Notes: generated from the letters alone by a model not told the origin. A DNA stretch of 54,495 nt from PKWO01 sp036384915 (GCA_036384915.1 DASVLJ010000076.1:1-54495), one strand, 5' to 3'; numbered from the stretch's first letter, positions 8,553 through 18,166 are shown. Made by a program: numbers and translations.

Positions 8553-9893
8553 TTAGCAATAAAAATCGATGCTGGGACGAAGAGAGCCTTGTTGGCCGGT
8601 TCCAAGACGATATTGATTCAATACTTCGACGCGGTTCTTCGAGGCGGTTAGAAGTTCGCGGTTCTTCGACGCAGAACCCGAATGGGACAAAACGGCATCC
8701 GGTCTCAAGCCTTGCTCCGACATAGCCTCGGGTTCTTTCAAGCAGGTTTCATGCGAGGCACTCGCTGCATCGGACGCATTTTGCGATGCGTGGGTGGGGC
8801 CGATATCTTGCGCCGATCTACCTCGGAATCGCGCAATGGAAACAGGCGTAACGCCGATATCGCAAGGGAGCGACAATTGGAGCGCTTGCCATTTTCTTGC
8901 TGGCAAAATCTCTTCAATTTTCTCGATCAAGGCGCTATGCGGCAAATCGCCTGCCTCGGTCGATGGGTCGGTGTCTTTCGATTTAAGCCATTCCGGGAGA
9001 AGGTGCAACAGTTCGATGGCGGCGCTGTAATTGCGCCGCTCGTCAAGTGTCAGACAGGTCGGCGGAAACGTGGGGAAATCAACGCGCGAGTTCCATTGGC
9101 TGACCATGCACCCCAGCGCGAAAAAGTCGATTCTCCAGTCCAGGCTTCTGAGCGGCTTCATATCGTTCGGGCGCACCATCATTTTATGTCTTATATAGTG
9201 CGGAGAAATGTAGCTGTTCGCAGGCCCGAGCGGTATTCCATTCGGATGAAACAGGAGCGAGCGCTTATTCGGATTCGGATGCAGCGCCTCCCCCAGGTCG
9301 ATCAGCGTCATTTCCCGCAAATCGAAGGTCAATGCGATCCGGCCGGGGCGATTCGGCGCCGGTACAGCGACGACTTGGGGCAACGCGACGCATATATTGT
9401 CGGCCTTGACATCCACCTGCACGAAATTCGCCTGGTGGAGCTCCCACATGGACCGCAAGACATGGCGCCATATGGACAGGTGAAAGTAAGGGCATACCGC
9501 TTGTTCGAGGCCGCCATGGAGAAACAGGAAAAGCCAGTCCTCCAGATCCAGCCCGTAATTTCTCATCAGGAGTTCGAGCGCAGGCGTTTCGCTTCTTCCC
9601 AGAATTCGGGTGGGCGCATAGACCGCCTTGAAGGAAGCGGTGCGTCGCAAGCCTTTCGTGGCCGCGGCAAGCAACAGCCCGACTTCATGCTCGGTCTTTT
9701 CGCTCAGTTGGCCCAGGTATTCCTTCTTGACCAGGTGTATTCCGTGCCGCACGACCCGCATGGTGCGCGAGGTCGGTGCCGCATTTTCCCCGAAGTGGTA
9801 GCCGAGTTGGACGAACGGGTATTCGGGGCGCAGCATCCGGAAGAGCTCGGCGTAGCGCGCCTGGTCCGATTGTGACTCCTCCGCCATCGACAT
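8553..9893 (-). CDS. atypical serine/threonine protein kinase-like protein
   Basis: 446-aa protein with a eukaryotic-like kinase fold. A hinge-like region (LLMRNYGLDLEDW) is followed by the catalytic loop VQVDVKADN with D161, K163 and N166, and by a metal-binding DLG in place of DFG at about residue 199. The N-lobe has a KKE stretch, but a glycine-rich loop is not obvious. No transmembrane helix follows the kinase core, so unlike PknB it appears cytosolic and lacks PASTA sensor domains. The frame is open to a GTG at 9935, but the ATG at 9893 has a GAGG sequence upstream and is preferred. Neighbours include a double-FHA protein, the expected reader of its product. No PP2C phosphatase gene is present in the cluster. 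Kinase fold is likely; activity is unproven. Confidence 0.75.
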   Translation of the reverse strand: MSMAEESQSDQARYAELFRMLRPEYPFVQLGYHFGENAAPTSRTMRVVRHGIHLVKKEYLGQLSEKTEHEVGLLLAAATKGLRRTASFKAVYAPTRILGRSETPALELLMRNYGLDLEDWLFLFLHGGLEQAVCPYFHLSIWRHVLRSMWELHQANFVQVDVKADNICVALPQVVAVPAPNRPGRIALTFDLREMTLIDLGEALHPNPNKRSLLFHPNGIPLGPANSYISPHYIRHKMMVRPNDMKPLRSLDWRIDFFALGCMVSQWNSRVDFPTFPPTCLTLDERRNYSAAIELLHLLPEWLKSKDTDPSTEAGDLPHSALIEKIEEILPARKWQALQLSLPCDIGVTPVSIARFRGRSAQDIGPTHASQNASDAASASHETCLKEPEAMSEQGLRPDAVLSHSGSASKNRELLTASKNRVEVLNQYRLGTGQQGSLRPSIDFYC

Positions 9894-9921
9894 GCTTGAA
9901 CCTCGGTATCGTTGAGAGTTT

Positions 9922-10680
9922 TTACAATAAGGCACGGATCGCTTGAACCGCTCTGCTTATTCGCGTGCGTACGGTACTGCAGTTGATGTTCAAGTGCCGG
10001 GAAATTTCCTGCGAAGACATGCCTTGGAAATAGTAAAGCTCGAGAATCCGCCGATCCTGTTCATCGAGGGTATTCAAAATCCGATGCAACTCGTTGGATT
10101 GGATCTGTTCGTCGGGCACAGCCGGCGAAGTGCCGATGCCCCACGCAAGGTGTGCCGATGTCGCGGGGATTTCGGCAATCCCCACTTCGAATAATTCCCT
10201 GAGCAAGTCGTCGCTCAAGGTCAAATTGAGGTTTCTGATTCGATTTTGGGCGCGAAACCAATCACGCAGTGCATTTCCGACGACAACCGAAAGAAAATGC
10301 TCGATCGGCACCTCGCCCTTATATTCCTCCGTGACCAAGCTGGTGAAGGTCCTCGGTCTTCTATTGCCGGCGCTATTGTTGTGGGGAATCTCGGCAACCT
10401 CGCATGTCGATTCCTTGTGTCGAGCGTTGCGTCCGTCATCCTTTTCGATTTTCCAAAAAGCGTTCTTTACCGCATCCACGGCAAAATCCGTCTGGTTCGT
10501 GCCGTAGCCGGCGTACCGCCGATAGCGGGTGGCGGAAAGATATTCGACGGCCTGATATATGGAAGAGAACAGGCTGTCGCGGCATGCCGGCTCCGCATTT
10601 CCCATCCGATACGCGGCAACGTATTCCTGGAACTGACGTTGAATTTCGGGCCAATCGGGACGACTTATTGAAGCGGACAT
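9922..10680 (-). CDS. ECF-like RNA polymerase sigma-70 factor
   Basis: Sigma factor of about 252 aa and the first gene of the kinase/RodA/PBP/FHA cluster. The C-terminal 60 residues form a clear sigma region 4 helix-turn-helix: LDEQDRRILELYYF, then MSSQEISRHLN, then STVRTRISRAV. An upstream segment with VVVGNALRDWFRAQNR resembles region 2. The open frame extends to 10848, but the ATG at 10680 fits the usual ECF length and has GGTGAG upstream. No anti-sigma gene is adjacent; the kinase and FHA protein could take over the signalling role, as in ECF groups genetically linked to Ser/Thr kinases. It ends 29 bp before the preferred kinase start, so it is probably co-transcribed. Confidence 0.85.
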   Translation of the reverse strand: MSASISRPDWPEIQRQFQEYVAAYRMGNAEPACRDSLFSSIYQAVEYLSATRYRRYAGYGTNQTDFAVDAVKNAFWKIEKDDGRNARHKESTCEVAEIPHNNSAGNRRPRTFTSLVTEEYKGEVPIEHFLSVVVGNALRDWFRAQNRIRNLNLTLSDDLLRELFEVGIAEIPATSAHLAWGIGTSPAVPDEQIQSNELHRILNTLDEQDRRILELYYFQGMSSQEISRHLNINCSTVRTRISRAVQAIRALL

Positions 10681-10771
10681 ATTGCTCACCGGGTCCTGAA
10701 AATTGATCCTTGGTATGTAACCGCTCACTGCTGCGGGAAAAGAATAATGTGCGCGCCCAATGCAGATAAAT

Positions 10772-12127
10772 TCATACTCCCACGGGGTAGGTTTCCGGGG
10801 CTTCACTGCCAGTCCATGCGCCGCCGCGCTCAAGCGGCTCAACAGCATGGGTGGTGTCGAAATGCAGGACAGCGTCGAATTGCTCCGGCAAGCGGGCGTG
10901 AAAGTAGTGGCTTTGACGCTCTGTCTCCGGACGATAGATGACGCCTATCGCGCGCTCCAGGCGAGGTGTCGACAAGGCATCGCGAAGGCGATGCGCTCCG
11001 CGCAGGAGCAGCAGGAAGTTTTCGAAACCGGTTTGATGCAGCAATTGCTCGTAACTGCCCGCCAGCGCCGGCCTGACCTTCTTGCGCTCGGCCGGTTCAT
11101 CCCAATCGGAGGCCGCGGTCACCGAACCTTGATAGGTCGTGAATCCGACCAAGAATGCGTCTTCGCCATACGCTTCCCGCGCCAATTGGCCCACGTTCCA
11201 TTCACCCATGCGCCCGATCTCGGTAGCTCTGGCGTCGCCCACATGCGAATTGTGTTCCCACACCACGATCCTGGCCGGCTTGCCGCCACTCGACAAATGG
11301 CGGTCGACCGCCCCGAGCGTATCGGCCATGTGTTTGTCGCGCAGGTTCCACGACGACACGCGGCCGCGAAACATCGTGCGGTAATAATGCTCCGCGTCGA
11401 CGACCAAGCGCGCGTTTTGCTCAATATGGAACAGCGTCTCGGCGGTGCCCGGACCGTCGGACCTCAGGTAGTCCGCGCGACGCTTCGCAAATTCCTGCAA
11501 TTGATCCACCACCACGTTTTCGCAGGAAGCGGACAGCCCCAGACCTGTCGCGTGCGCATACGTCTGGCTATTGCCGTCGAAGTGGTCGAAGCAGGAATAG
11601 CGTTCGCGTGCCCTTTTTGCGGCAGCCGGGTCTACTTCGTCCAGGTAATGCAATACCTCGGCAATTGACGTGAACAAGCTATACAGGTCCAGCCCGTAAA
11701 AACCGACCTTACGCCGACTTGAAGGCAGCGAGTCATTGTGGGCACGCAACCATGCCACGAACGCCGCCACATCGGTATTACGCCACATCCAGACAGGAAA
11801 ACGCTTGAATCCGGACAAGGCTTGCGCGCTCGTCACGTCGCCGCCTTCGCCCCGTACATAATGGTTGACCCGGTATGCGTCGGGCCAGTCCGCCTCCACC
11901 GCAACGGCATCGAAGCCGTGTTCGACAATCAGGCGCTGGGTAATGCGTGCTCGCTCGCGATAAAATTCCTGCGTCCCGTGGCTCGCCTCGCCAAGCAGAA
12001 CGAAGCGCGCGTTCCCGATCGCTTTGAGCAAAGGATCATAGTCGGTTGGCGCCCCCCTCAGCGGCTGGGCAGCCTCGGCAACGACAGGAAGAGGCGACGG
12101 TCGATGCGACGAATCTGCAGTTGCCAT
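10772..12127 (-). CDS. erythromycin esterase-family protein
   Basis: 451-aa cytosolic protein of the erythromycin esterase-like superfamily (Ere/BcR136 type), hydrolases using a histidine-glutamate centre. Family hallmarks include LLGEASHGTQEFY near residue 45, with the conserved Glu and His, the VEADWPD segment, and a later HNSHVGDAR-type motif near residue 285. Most chromosomal members are not macrolide esterases and have no proven substrate, so a resistance role should not be assumed. The gene lies 91 bp upstream of the sigma factor start in the same direction; whether it belongs to that operon is open. Start ATG at 12127; no strong ribosome-binding site is seen. Confidence 0.85.
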   Translation of the reverse strand: MATADSSHRPSPLPVVAEAAQPLRGAPTDYDPLLKAIGNARFVLLGEASHGTQEFYRERARITQRLIVEHGFDAVAVEADWPDAYRVNHYVRGEGGDVTSAQALSGFKRFPVWMWRNTDVAAFVAWLRAHNDSLPSSRRKVGFYGLDLYSLFTSIAEVLHYLDEVDPAAAKRARERYSCFDHFDGNSQTYAHATGLGLSASCENVVVDQLQEFAKRRADYLRSDGPGTAETLFHIEQNARLVVDAEHYYRTMFRGRVSSWNLRDKHMADTLGAVDRHLSSGGKPARIVVWEHNSHVGDARATEIGRMGEWNVGQLAREAYGEDAFLVGFTTYQGSVTAASDWDEPAERKKVRPALAGSYEQLLHQTGFENFLLLLRGAHRLRDALSTPRLERAIGVIYRPETERQSHYFHARLPEQFDAVLHFDTTHAVEPLERGGAWTGSEAPETYPVGV

Positions 12128-12721
12128 GATCTTGGGCGGGCTTGCGCGGTTGAGGATTCAAAATCGAGTGGATGGCCGGCAGCGGCTTCGTCGCGACCTT
12201 GCTGCAGTGGATATCGTAGATACCCTGCCTTAGATAGCGCTTGGACCTCCTCCGACATTCCACTCCGGAATAGTTGCGTCGCGCCGGGAAAATCGTACCG
12301 CTCGATTCCCGGCGGTGGTAAGTCATTATGACAATTCCCGTCTTTGCCTAATTTGACAGAAGTCAAGCGTCATCCAGGAAAAATCAAAGCATCAAGTCAT
12401 GCCAGCACCCATTCTCCGGCGCGTTGCTGTCGATCACCAAGTACGGCAATGTCAATTCATGGCGGCGAAGAGCCATTTATAACCATATCCGCTCGGCCCA
12501 CATTCGGCTGGGCCGCAACGGCGCTGTCCGGCGTGCAAGTTTCCGCTTGTTACATGCGGAGCGCCGATTTCGGACGAAGTTTGTGTAACCGTGATGCACT
12601 CTTTTCCTCGCATGGGAGATCAGTGCGCCCTCTTTAACCAACTTGGACAGCGGGCGTGTCGGCATCATCGCGCGGGCTTTGTCTGCCGCTTTCATTTCGG
12701 GACGGATACCCTGTTCGGCAT
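12128..12721. other. 594-bp region without a supportable gene
   Basis: Divergent spacer between the esterase (minus) and the GGDEF-EAL gene (plus). Short open frames exist on both strands (12058-12366 minus, 12344-12637 plus, 12477-12695 minus), but none has a good ribosome-binding site, a recognisable domain or convincing codon use. A plus-strand arginine-rich frame around 12400-12590 could be a degraded C-terminus of an unknown gene. Promoters of both flanking genes must lie here but cannot be pinpointed. Confidence 0.5.
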
Positions 12722-15700
12722 ATGTCCGCTATTGACTTAAGTCAATGTGGCGCCGCCCCAGGCGCGACACACTGGCCAGTCAGGAGGTTTGAAGCGGTGA
12801 GCGGAGATTTCGGACGCTGGATCAGATTTGGCATTAGGAGTGGCGCTTTTATCTTGCTTGCCATCGGCTTGGCTACCTGCGCCCTTTGGCTGGCCGGCGT
12901 TCCCGAGCTGACGCGCCTGACAAGCGGGTCGGCACAAATACAGTTCGTTACGGCCTTGTCATTCTCCTGTGGCGCTATGGGATTGCTGGCCCTCGCGTCT
13001 AGCCGCCCCCGGCTCTCGCTCTACCCCGCCGCCGTGCTATTGATACTTGGCACGGCGGGGCTGGCGGAATATACCGCCGCACCCGGCTTCGGGCTGGATA
13101 CGTTCTTTCCGACAGCGCCGCCAACCACGCTCAATCCTTTCCCCGGCCGAATGGCCGAGAGTACCGCTTTCGCTTTCATGCTGGTCGGGTTGACGCATTG
13201 TCTTCTGGCCGCGAGCGCCGCTCGTCCCTGGCTGCTTGGCACCGCCGCCATGCTGTCTGCTTTCGTGATCTCGATCGCAGCCGAGACGACGATCGGCTAC
13301 GCGCTGAATTTGCCCACGGCCGTCGTGTGGGCCGGCCAAGTGGGGATGGCATTGATCACAGCGATCTGCTTTGCCCTGCTTGGCGTGGCGACGATCATGG
13401 CCACCATTCTCGTCAGTCGCGCTACGCGCCTGTCCGCGCTTCCCTGGCTGGCGGCAACGGTCGGCGTGACGCTGGCCGGCCTCACCGGCTTGCTCGCCCA
13501 GGCAACGATCGCGCAATATCCCGCCAAGGCCACGCCGGGCGCAGTATATGCCATGCTGGCCCTGGGCTTGTTTGCTTCCGCAATGGTCACTGCGACGCTT
13601 GCCCAGATGCGCCATGCCCGTCTTCAGGCGAATGCGCGCGCGGCGGCGAACGAAGCGCTTGAGCGGGCGCTGGAGCAGCGCCAGATCTTCGCGGCACTGG
13701 TGGAAAATTCCTCGGATTTCATCGGCATTGCCGATCCGGCAGGAAAGCCGCTCTACGTCAATCCGGCCGGTCGCCGCATGGTAGGGCTTCCTCCGGCTAT
13801 GCCCATCGAGTCGACGACAATCCCGGAGTACTACGCGCCGGACCAGCGGCAAATGGCAACGGACGTCATCCTGAGAGAAATGATCGAGCACGGACGCTGG
13901 TCAGGCGAAACGGCGTTCCGCCATTGGCAGACCGAAGCCGCCATCCCGGTTTCCGACGAACATTTCATGATTCGCGATCCGGCAAGCGGCCGCATTCTCG
14001 GCATGGGTACCGTGACGCGCGACATCTCGCAGCTCAACGAGGCAAAGAAAGTGGCGGCAGCGGCCACCGAGCGGCTGCGCCTTGCGCACGACGAGCTGTC
14101 AAGCGCCTACGAAAAAACGCGCGAGCTGGCTGCGAGTCTCGCGCGGGAGCGGGACCGCCTCAACGAAGCGCAAGCGGCGCGGCATGTCGGCAGCTGGGAG
14201 ACCGATCTGGTGCATGGCATCGTCACGTGGTCCGCGGAGGCATATCGCATCCTGGAGGCCGACCCGGCCAGGGTTGCACCTTCGCGCGAAGCATTCCTCG
14301 AACGCATTCACCCGGCAGATCGGGCGCGGGTCGAAGAGGTTCGCAATTCGGCATTGGCCGAGGGCGGGCCATTCAGTGTCGAATATAAGCTGCGCCGCGC
14401 TGATGGAAGCGAACGCATCGTTTCGGAAGTCGGACAGGTTTTTTGCGGCCAGGACGGGAACCCAGTCCGCAGTGTCGGAACATTTTGCGATGTCACCGAG
14501 GAGCGGCGCGCCGACGAAGCGTTGCGCCAGGCCGCCACCGTCTTCGCTGCGACGAATGAAGGCATTTTCATCACCGATTCGCGGGCTCGCATCATGCAAA
14601 TCAACCCCGCCTTTACGCGTGTCACCGGCTATGCCTTCGACGAGGTCGAGGGGTGCAACCCGCGTATGTGGTCGTCCGGCCGGCAGGACCCGGGATTCTA
14701 CAAAAATATGTGGGCTGCCATCTCATCGACGGGGCAATGGGAAGGAGAGATGTGGAATCGGCGGAAGAATGGGGAAGTCTACCCCTGCTGGCAAAACATC
14801 AGCGCCGTGCGCGACGAGCGGGGCGCCGTTACGCATTACGTGTCCATCTTCACCGATATCACCGTCTCCAAGGCTGCAGAAGCGCGGTTGCGGCAATTGG
14901 CCCATCATGACGTGCTCACGGGCCTGCCCAACCGCGTGCTGTTCGGCGCGAACCTCGATTCGGCGCTGGAAAGGGCCAAGCGGCACGGCAACCGCGTGGG
15001 GCTGATGATTCTCGATCTTGACCGTTTCAAACTCGTCAACGACTCCCTGGGACACGCCGCAGGGGACCAGCTATTGCAAGAGATCGGCCGCCGTTTGAAG
15101 GGCAGCGTGCGCGCCGAAGATACCGTGGCTCGCCTGGGCGGGGACGAGTTTGCGGTGATCGCAAGCGACCTGTCGAAGCCGCAGGACGCCGTTCCGCTCG
15201 CCGTCAAGATCATCGAAGCCGTTGCCAGGCCGGTGCAGCTCGACGGCAAGGACATTCAAACCTCGACCAGCATCGGCATCGGCCTCTACCCGGATGATGC
15301 AAATCTCGCGGCCGACCTGATGCGGGCGGCCGATGCGGCCATGTACCGTGCCAAGGCTCACGGACGCGGCACTTACGACTTCTACACGGCAGAGTTGAGC
15401 GAAGCGGCGGCCGAGCACCTGGCACTGGAGCGGGATCTGCGTGGCGCACTCGCGAAGGACGAGCTGATGCTGATGTACCAACCGCAGCTGGAAATCGCCA
15501 GCGGCCGCATCATCGGGGCCGAAGCATTGCTGCGCTGGCGCCATCCACAGCGAGGCCTCCTGTTGCCGGACAGCTTCGTGGGCATCGCCGAAGATTGCGG
15601 ATTGATCCAGCCGATCGGCGATTGGGTGCTCACCGAAGCGCTGCACAAGGCCCGGGCCTGGTGGAATATGGGCCTGGCCCTGCCGCGCATTGCCGTCAAC

Positions 15701-16195
15701 ATTTCGGGCCGCCAAATCCTGCACGACCACATCGAACAAACCCTGACGCGATTGCTGGCCCCGAGCGATGCCGCGCCGGGAGGCCTGCGCCTCGAACTGG
15801 AGGTCACGGAAAACGTCTTGCTGGCTTTCGAACCCAGCGCCAAAGTGCTCACGCGCATGCGCGCTTGCGGCGCGATGATCGCCATCGACGATTTCGGCAC
15901 CGGATATTCGTCGTTGAGCCGGCTGCACCGCCTGCCGGTCGATACGCTCAAGATCGACCGCAGCTTTGTGCGGAGCTTGCCCGATTCGGCCGTCAGCAGG
16001 GCCATCTCCTCGGCCATCATCGCCATGGGGCACGGCCTGGGCCTTGAAGTCATCGCAGAAGGCGTGGAGACCGAAGCACAGCTAAGCCTGTTGCGAGAGC
16101 TTGGCTGCGACCAAGCGCAGGGCTTCCTGATTTCGGTGCCGTTGCAGGCCGACGATATGGAAACCTTGCTGCGGAGTGCTCAGTCGGCCCTGTAG
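12722..16195 (+). CDS. membrane-bound PAS-GGDEF-EAL cyclic-di-GMP protein
   Basis: 1157-aa multidomain enzyme for making and/or breaking cyclic di-GMP at the inner membrane. The first 310 residues hold seven or eight hydrophobic spans forming a MASE-like sensor. Three PAS domains follow (about 320-430, 480-590 and 600-720), each ending in a typical PAC stretch. The diguanylate cyclase domain has an intact GGDEF near residue 807. The EAL domain has GAEALLRW near 930, and IDDFGTGYSSL and the later VIAEGVET motif are all intact, so both activities are possible. The frame is open to a GTG at 12656; the ATG at 12722 is preferred, though neither has a clear ribosome-binding site. It is monocistronic and convergent with the GH12 gene. 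The ligand sensed is unknown. Confidence 0.93.
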   Translation: MSAIDLSQCGAAPGATHWPVRRFEAVSGDFGRWIRFGIRSGAFILLAIGLATCALWLAGVPELTRLTSGSAQIQFVTALSFSCGAMGLLALASSRPRLSLYPAAVLLILGTAGLAEYTAAPGFGLDTFFPTAPPTTLNPFPGRMAESTAFAFMLVGLTHCLLAASAARPWLLGTAAMLSAFVISIAAETTIGYALNLPTAVVWAGQVGMALITAICFALLGVATIMATILVSRATRLSALPWLAATVGVTLAGLTGLLAQATIAQYPAKATPGAVYAMLALGLFASAMVTATLAQMRHARLQANARAAANEALERALEQRQIFAALVENSSDFIGIADPAGKPLYVNPAGRRMVGLPPAMPIESTTIPEYYAPDQRQMATDVILREMIEHGRWSGETAFRHWQTEAAIPVSDEHFMIRDPASGRILGMGTVTRDISQLNEAKKVAAAATERLRLAHDELSSAYEKTRELAASLARERDRLNEAQAARHVGSWETDLVHGIVTWSAEAYRILEADPARVAPSREAFLERIHPADRARVEEVRNSALAEGGPFSVEYKLRRADGSERIVSEVGQVFCGQDGNPVRSVGTFCDVTEERRADEALRQAATVFAATNEGIFITDSRARIMQINPAFTRVTGYAFDEVEGCNPRMWSSGRQDPGFYKNMWAAISSTGQWEGEMWNRRKNGEVYPCWQNISAVRDERGAVTHYVSIFTDITVSKAAEARLRQLAHHDVLTGLPNRVLFGANLDSALERAKRHGNRVGLMILDLDRFKLVNDSLGHAAGDQLLQEIGRRLKGSVRAEDTVARLGGDEFAVIASDLSKPQDAVPLAVKIIEAVARPVQLDGKDIQTSTSIGIGLYPDDANLAADLMRAADAAMYRAKAHGRGTYDFYTAELSEAAAEHLALERDLRGALAKDELMLMYQPQLEIASGRIIGAEALLRWRHPQRGLLLPDSFVGIAEDCGLIQPIGDWVLTEALHKARAWWNMGLALPRIAVNISGRQILHDHIEQTLTRLLAPSDAAPGGLRLELEVTENVLLAFEPSAKVLTRMRACGAMIAIDDFGTGYSSLSRLHRLPVDTLKIDRSFVRSLPDSAVSRAISSAIIAMGHGLGLEVIAEGVETEAQLSLLRELGCDQAQGFLISVPLQADDMETLLRSAQSAL

Positions 16196-16277
16196 CCGCA
16201 TGCCACGACCGGACGCCTGATGATAGACGGCACGGGGAAGATTGTCAGAACGCGATTTCTTGGCGACTTGAAGGTAC

Positions 16278-16305
16278 GTCCCGGGAGACGTGCGCATCCC
16301 GGGAC
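16278..16305. terminator. strong GC hairpin between convergent genes
   Basis: GTCCCGGG pairs with CCCGGGAC across a 12-base loop, between the end of the GGDEF-EAL gene and the end of the GH12 gene. It lacks a U-tract on either strand and may act as a bidirectional stem or 3' stabiliser. Confidence 0.5.
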
Positions 16306-16314
16306 CTTATCGCA

Positions 16315-17046
16315 TCAGAAGGAGGTAACGGAGAAATTCTGCGAATGGAAGTTCATGCCGCCGGACGAGGATGTGATCTCGAAGCCGTATTGTAGCTGGC
16401 CCATCTCCACGTCGCCGATCCAGCCTTGGTTTTTCAGGTAGTTCATGATGGCCCGGACATCGACCGTCAGGCTGTTGGTCTTGCTCGTGCGCAGGAATGA
16501 ATAGACCAGGTTGTTGCCATTGGTGCCGCGATAGACGTTCCAGGTCCCGCCGCCCACGGAGACGTTGGTGAACACCGGAATCGCGCAACCGGTCGCGGTC
16601 CAATTATAAGAAATCGGTTTGACGTTGCCGCAACCGGCCGAGGTGCCGGTGTAATTCATCCACAGCATGATCTCGTGGGCATTGTTGCTGTCCCATATGT
16701 CGTAGGCCGATTCCCAGGCACCGCCCGAGGGCGTGGTGGCAATGCCCGTCGCGGTGAGATGGGACAGCGAGCTGATGGTCTTGCCGACGTTGTAGCCGAT
16801 GTGAGGATAGGATTTGATGCCGCCCGTGTTCGGCTGGTCCGACCACACGCCCCAGTCGCTTGGGGAATTGACCCAGATGGTCTGGGGCCCGGCACTGCTG
16901 CCTCCCCATATGTCGTTGTTGAAGTTGTATGCGCCCGAGGTATAGCTGCCATAGGTCGCCGAGCTGGACCAGACAGCAGCCATCGCGCTCGAACCCATAC
17001 ACATTGCCAAGACGGCGATTGCTGCGTTGCAAAGTCTTTTTTTCAT
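16315..17046 (-). CDS. secreted GH12 endoglucanase/xyloglucanase
   Basis: Family GH12 endo-beta-1,4-glucanase, 243 aa. Given the locus it is most likely a xyloglucan-cutting enzyme. Start ATG at 17046 gives a classic signal peptide (basic KKR, hydrophobic core, AMA cleavage site); the open frame reaches further upstream but without a signal. The catalytic nucleophile is E125 in EIMLWMNY and the acid/base is E223 in QYGFEITSS, both in the usual GH12 contexts. The length is normal for a single-domain enzyme; there is no carbohydrate-binding module. It is the second gene of a two-gene unit behind the SGNH esterase, whose promoter carries the shared XylR-type module. Retaining hydrolysis of internal backbone bonds outside the cell would supply oligosaccharides to the TonB receptor. 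Confidence 0.9.
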   Translation of the reverse strand: MKKRLCNAAIAVLAMCMGSSAMAAVWSSSATYGSYTSGAYNFNNDIWGGSSAGPQTIWVNSPSDWGVWSDQPNTGGIKSYPHIGYNVGKTISSLSHLTATGIATTPSGGAWESAYDIWDSNNAHEIMLWMNYTGTSAGCGNVKPISYNWTATGCAIPVFTNVSVGGGTWNVYRGTNGNNLVYSFLRTSKTNSLTVDVRAIMNYLKNQGWIGDVEMGQLQYGFEITSSSGGMNFHSQNFSVTSF

Positions 17047-17188
17047 GCTGTCTCCATTTATTTTGCTGCCCCGACTCGAACGGGCATCGCACCAGAGCGA
17101 TACCCGCGCGGCGATTTGGGGGAGGAATCGCCGCAAACTCATCCTTTCTTTCGATTCGTTAGGGGAGCGGGCGCATAGTCCGGCCTAG

Positions 17189-17974
17189 TTATTGGCTGTC
17201 CTTGAGCAATTGTTCGATATCGGGGCGCATGGCATCGGCCCAGATGCGATAGCCTTTTTCCGAAAAATGCAGGAAGTCCGGCTGCAGCTCGGCCGACAAC
17301 GTACCGTCTGGCTGCATGAATTTCGAGCCGTAGTCATGGTAGAAAACCGTCTTGTCGTCGCCCAAGGTGGCCACCATCTTGTCCAGCGCGACGACTTTTT
17401 GGCGCGCCTCCGAGTCCGGGTGTTCGTCTTCCGGCAGCACGGCATTGAGCAGGATGCGCGCCGCAGGATACTGGCTGCGCAGTTTTACCACAACGGCCTG
17501 TATGCCGGCAAACACCTGTTCGGGCGTTTCGCCGCATAAATTGAGATTGTTCACGCCGATAAGCAACACCACGAGCTTGGGCTTGAGGCTCTGCATGGCG
17601 GGATTTTGCAAACGCCATAGCAGATTGCCCGTGTGGTCTCCGCCGATGCCAAAGTTGGCGGCCTTGAATTGGCCGAAGTTGGCCTCGAACAAGTCTTTCG
17701 GCCACATCTCGGTGATCGAGTCGCCGACAAACATGACTTCGACATCGCCCTTCTCGGCACGCGCCACCTGGCTGTCGAACATTTGATGCCAGCGCTCAAC
17801 CGACATCCAGGGATATTCCACCGTACGCGGCGCTGCGGTGGTGGCACACGCCGCATGCGATTCGTCCGCGTGTGCGCTGGGAATGTTCAAACCGGCGGCC
17901 GTCAGCAAAGCCATGCCGACTGCGCGGCGCACGGCCGCCATGGACACGGACATGCGTCCGCATTCGAATTGCAT
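17189..17974 (-). CDS. SGNH/GDSL-family esterase
   Basis: Predicted secreted or periplasmic carbohydrate acetyl-esterase of about 261 aa. SGNH blocks are complete: GDSIT (nucleophile Ser, block I), GIGGDH (Gly, block II), IGVNN (Asn, block III) and DFLHFSEKG (catalytic Asp/His, block V). An N-terminal hydrophobic segment ending near AHA acts as signal peptide. ATG at 17974 is preferred over the GTG three bases earlier because AAGGAGA lies at good spacing. It is paralogous to the C-terminal half of the esterase at 43870-45243, sharing GGDHT and LLWRLQ-like motifs. It leads the operon with GH12, about 80 bp after a predicted XylR-dependent start site. Removing O-acetyl groups from xyloglucan side chains is the likely role, inferred from context. 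Confidence 0.88.
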   Translation of the reverse strand: MQFECGRMSVSMAAVRRAVGMALLTAAGLNIPSAHADESHAACATTAAPRTVEYPWMSVERWHQMFDSQVARAEKGDVEVMFVGDSITEMWPKDLFEANFGQFKAANFGIGGDHTGNLLWRLQNPAMQSLKPKLVVLLIGVNNLNLCGETPEQVFAGIQAVVVKLRSQYPAARILLNAVLPEDEHPDSEARQKVVALDKMVATLGDDKTVFYHDYGSKFMQPDGTLSAELQPDFLHFSEKGYRIWADAMRPDIEQLLKDSQ

Positions 17975-18057
17975 CACCTTGTCTCCTTGATTTTCTGCTT
18001 ATTGTTTCTACTTACTCACGGCGCAATGTTCCAGAAGATGCAAGGCGCCATGAGGAA

Positions 18058-18118
18058 ATTCTGAAGCGGAGACGGGGGTGTCGCAATTGCGAAAATCGTC
18101 AAGGCCGTTAATGATATT
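18058..18118 (-). promoter_or_regulatory. XylR-type promoter module of the SGNH-GH12 operon
   Basis: Minus-strand copy of the 61-bp module. Half-site AATATC lies at 18118-18113, a second half-site of the same type 22 bp on, then CAATTGCG. The -35 TTGCGA is at 18086-18081, followed by a 17-bp spacer and -10 CAGAAT at 18063-18058. Distance from the -10 to the start codon is about 84 bp. Assignment to the XylR regulator is inference from shared motif and context. Confidence 0.75.
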
Positions 18119-18166
18119 GCGGAAGCGGGCCGGCTATGCAGCCCGAGGTATTGCGGGACTCGGGGC

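Noticed and set aside
10772..12127. Macrolide-resistance gene
   Set aside because: Only superfamily membership is visible; chromosomal relatives generally lack proven esterase activity on macrolides.
12058..12366. Minus-strand frame of 102 codons before the esterase gene
   Set aside because: Overlaps the esterase start by 70 bp, ordinary codon bias is lacking and no family is recognised.
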